A DNA stretch of 64,000 bases from Cadophora sp. MPI-SDFR-AT-0126 (taxonomy: Eukaryota > Ascomycota > Leotiomycetes > Helotiales > Ploettnerulaceae). The stretch spans positions 673,631-737,630 of the forward strand of contig JAGMVK010000025.1 of the NCBI GenBank assembly GCA_020747065.1, read 5' to 3'. Positions 63,053 to 64,000 of the stretch are shown here, piece after piece. Position 1 is the stretch's first letter. Every line of letters starts with the position of its first letter. Under the pieces are notes generated by a model. That model worked only from the letters and a program-made list of their open reading frames with translations, searched no databases and was not told the DNA's origin. The position numbers and the translations under genes are program-made.

Positions 63053-64000
63053 TGGAGGGGAGGACCCCAATCCCCCACACGACAAGAGGGTAGCAAATGC
63101 AAGGTACATAAGGTGTAAGGTTCAAGAAATAACAGATAGACGAAATCAAAAGATATCACATATCCAAAGAGTACGAATTGTCAATTAGAGAAAGAAGTGT
63201 AAATCCTATCAGAAGGAAAAGTGCTATTGTTCATTGCAAGATCTCTCAAAGAAGGTCTCAACTTAAGTACAATGCGGAGTGCATGAGTCAGGTGACAAAA
63301 GTTTTACCGAGCCAATCCCCACCACATGCGTCCCCCCCTTCAAAAACTCGCCCCCGAGTATTACAGTAAACGAATGTAGTAGAGCTAGGCTATTTCCAAA
63401 AGCATCAAATCTCCAGAGGTAAAAGTAGAGGTCCGCGGTGCAGAAGTGACGTCAAAGTCATGTGAAGCCTGAACTATCGTCGGTCTTGGCAAAATCGCAA
63501 ACAAAGGTTCGCTTAGCTTGCCTCCATAAGGTCGTCCCCCACCATAACACCTCCATCTTCTCCCTCAACCTTTGCAACTACAACACCTCCACCACCTCCT
63601 TCCTTCTCTCCACTCAACAAGCTCTACAACCCTTTTTGAAGCTGCGTAGGAAGCTTCTTCGTTTTTCCTTACCACTATGCGCGTTCCCCTGGCGACGAAG
63701 ACCAAGTTGCAGCCGCTTTTCCCCTCCAAGAGCTCACTTCTGAGAGCAAACAACCTTCAAGGAGGTTACAGGAGTAGCGCCACTCTCTCTCCAACCAAGG
63801 TGAATACAGAGCTTCGTCGCTCTTCCATTCCAATCTCTCTCCTTCCAATCTTACAACCTCAAGATCAGGCTCAAGATCAAGACTGACGATCTCCAGTACT
63901 CAACTCAAGCTGAGCGGCTCCAAGCTCTTCAACCTCCATCAACTACACCTCCCTCTCTTCATATAGCTCTCGCACGCCTGAACCTCACACCGGAGCCTCA
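63053..64000. other. Non-coding flank, CT-rich toward the window edge
   Basis: About 950 bases with no recognised gene. From about 63540 on it is rich in CT and CTCCA repeats, as in fungal promoters or leaders. A gene may begin at or beyond the window end; the ATG at 63677 opens a 69-codon frame without recognisable domain. Confidence 0.4.

Overview
This is a nuclear window from a filamentous ascomycete (Pezizomycotina). The lineage call rests on many short GT–AG introns of about 43–170 bases, fungal-specific families (RTA1-like, Zn2Cys6 and C2H2 regulators with fungal-specific domains, HET relic, OrsD/DUF3505-type zinc-finger relic), a chromodomain Ty3/gypsy element, and C-to-T/G-to-A decay of an old repeat that looks like repeat-induced point mutation (RIP). 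A Leotiomycete-type genome would fit, but the sequence alone does not settle the class. All exon joins were worked out by eye from splice signals and reading frame, with no transcript support.

Layout. 0–16 kb holds ordinary genes: a GNAT acetyltransferase, a large four-TM membrane protein, a 14-TM-type MFS transporter, an RTA1-like membrane protein, a small secreted DUF3237-like protein, a Zn2Cys6 regulator of the Upc2-like type and a secreted galactose-oxidase-family copper radical oxidase. 16–25 kb is a graveyard of broken genes: a retropepsin-like ORF, a fungal-specific large gene with frameshifts and nonsense codons, a CrtC/Diels-Alderase-like secreted protein, a frameshifted and 3'-truncated NADPH-cytochrome P450 reductase, and an OrsD-like zinc-finger scrap.

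25–46 kb is the most gene-rich and coherent part. Eight intact catabolic enzymes lie as four consecutive divergent pairs: alcohol dehydrogenase/nitronate monooxygenase, enoyl-CoA hydratase/tautomerase, Baeyer-Villiger monooxygenase/acyl-CoA synthetase, and aldehyde dehydrogenase/alpha-beta hydrolase. A C2H2 regulator follows. Each of the four shared promoters carries a conspicuous G-rich (GGGGGTG) or C-rich tract. The enzyme set reads as a degradation pathway (alcohol to ketone, to lactone or ester, to acid, to CoA ester, to beta-oxidation-like steps). The same kind of tract lies upstream of a metallo-beta-lactamase-fold hydrolase and an alpha/beta hydrolase at 51–55 kb, which may be outlying members.

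46–51 kb is gene-poor, with microsatellites, a HET-domain pseudogene and a decayed Tc1/mariner element. 55,263–63,023 is a complete chromovirus-type LTR retrotransposon on the minus strand, with 222-base LTRs that look identical by eye, a 5-base target duplication, and intact Gag and Pol frames. It landed inside an older, RIP-like-decayed LTR of its own family lying in the opposite orientation. Between pol and the 3' LTR, on the opposite strand, the element carries a spliced gene for a cysteine-rich, NLS-containing protein of about 197 residues. This antisense gene and the 25–46 kb catabolic cluster are the two most interesting items in the window.
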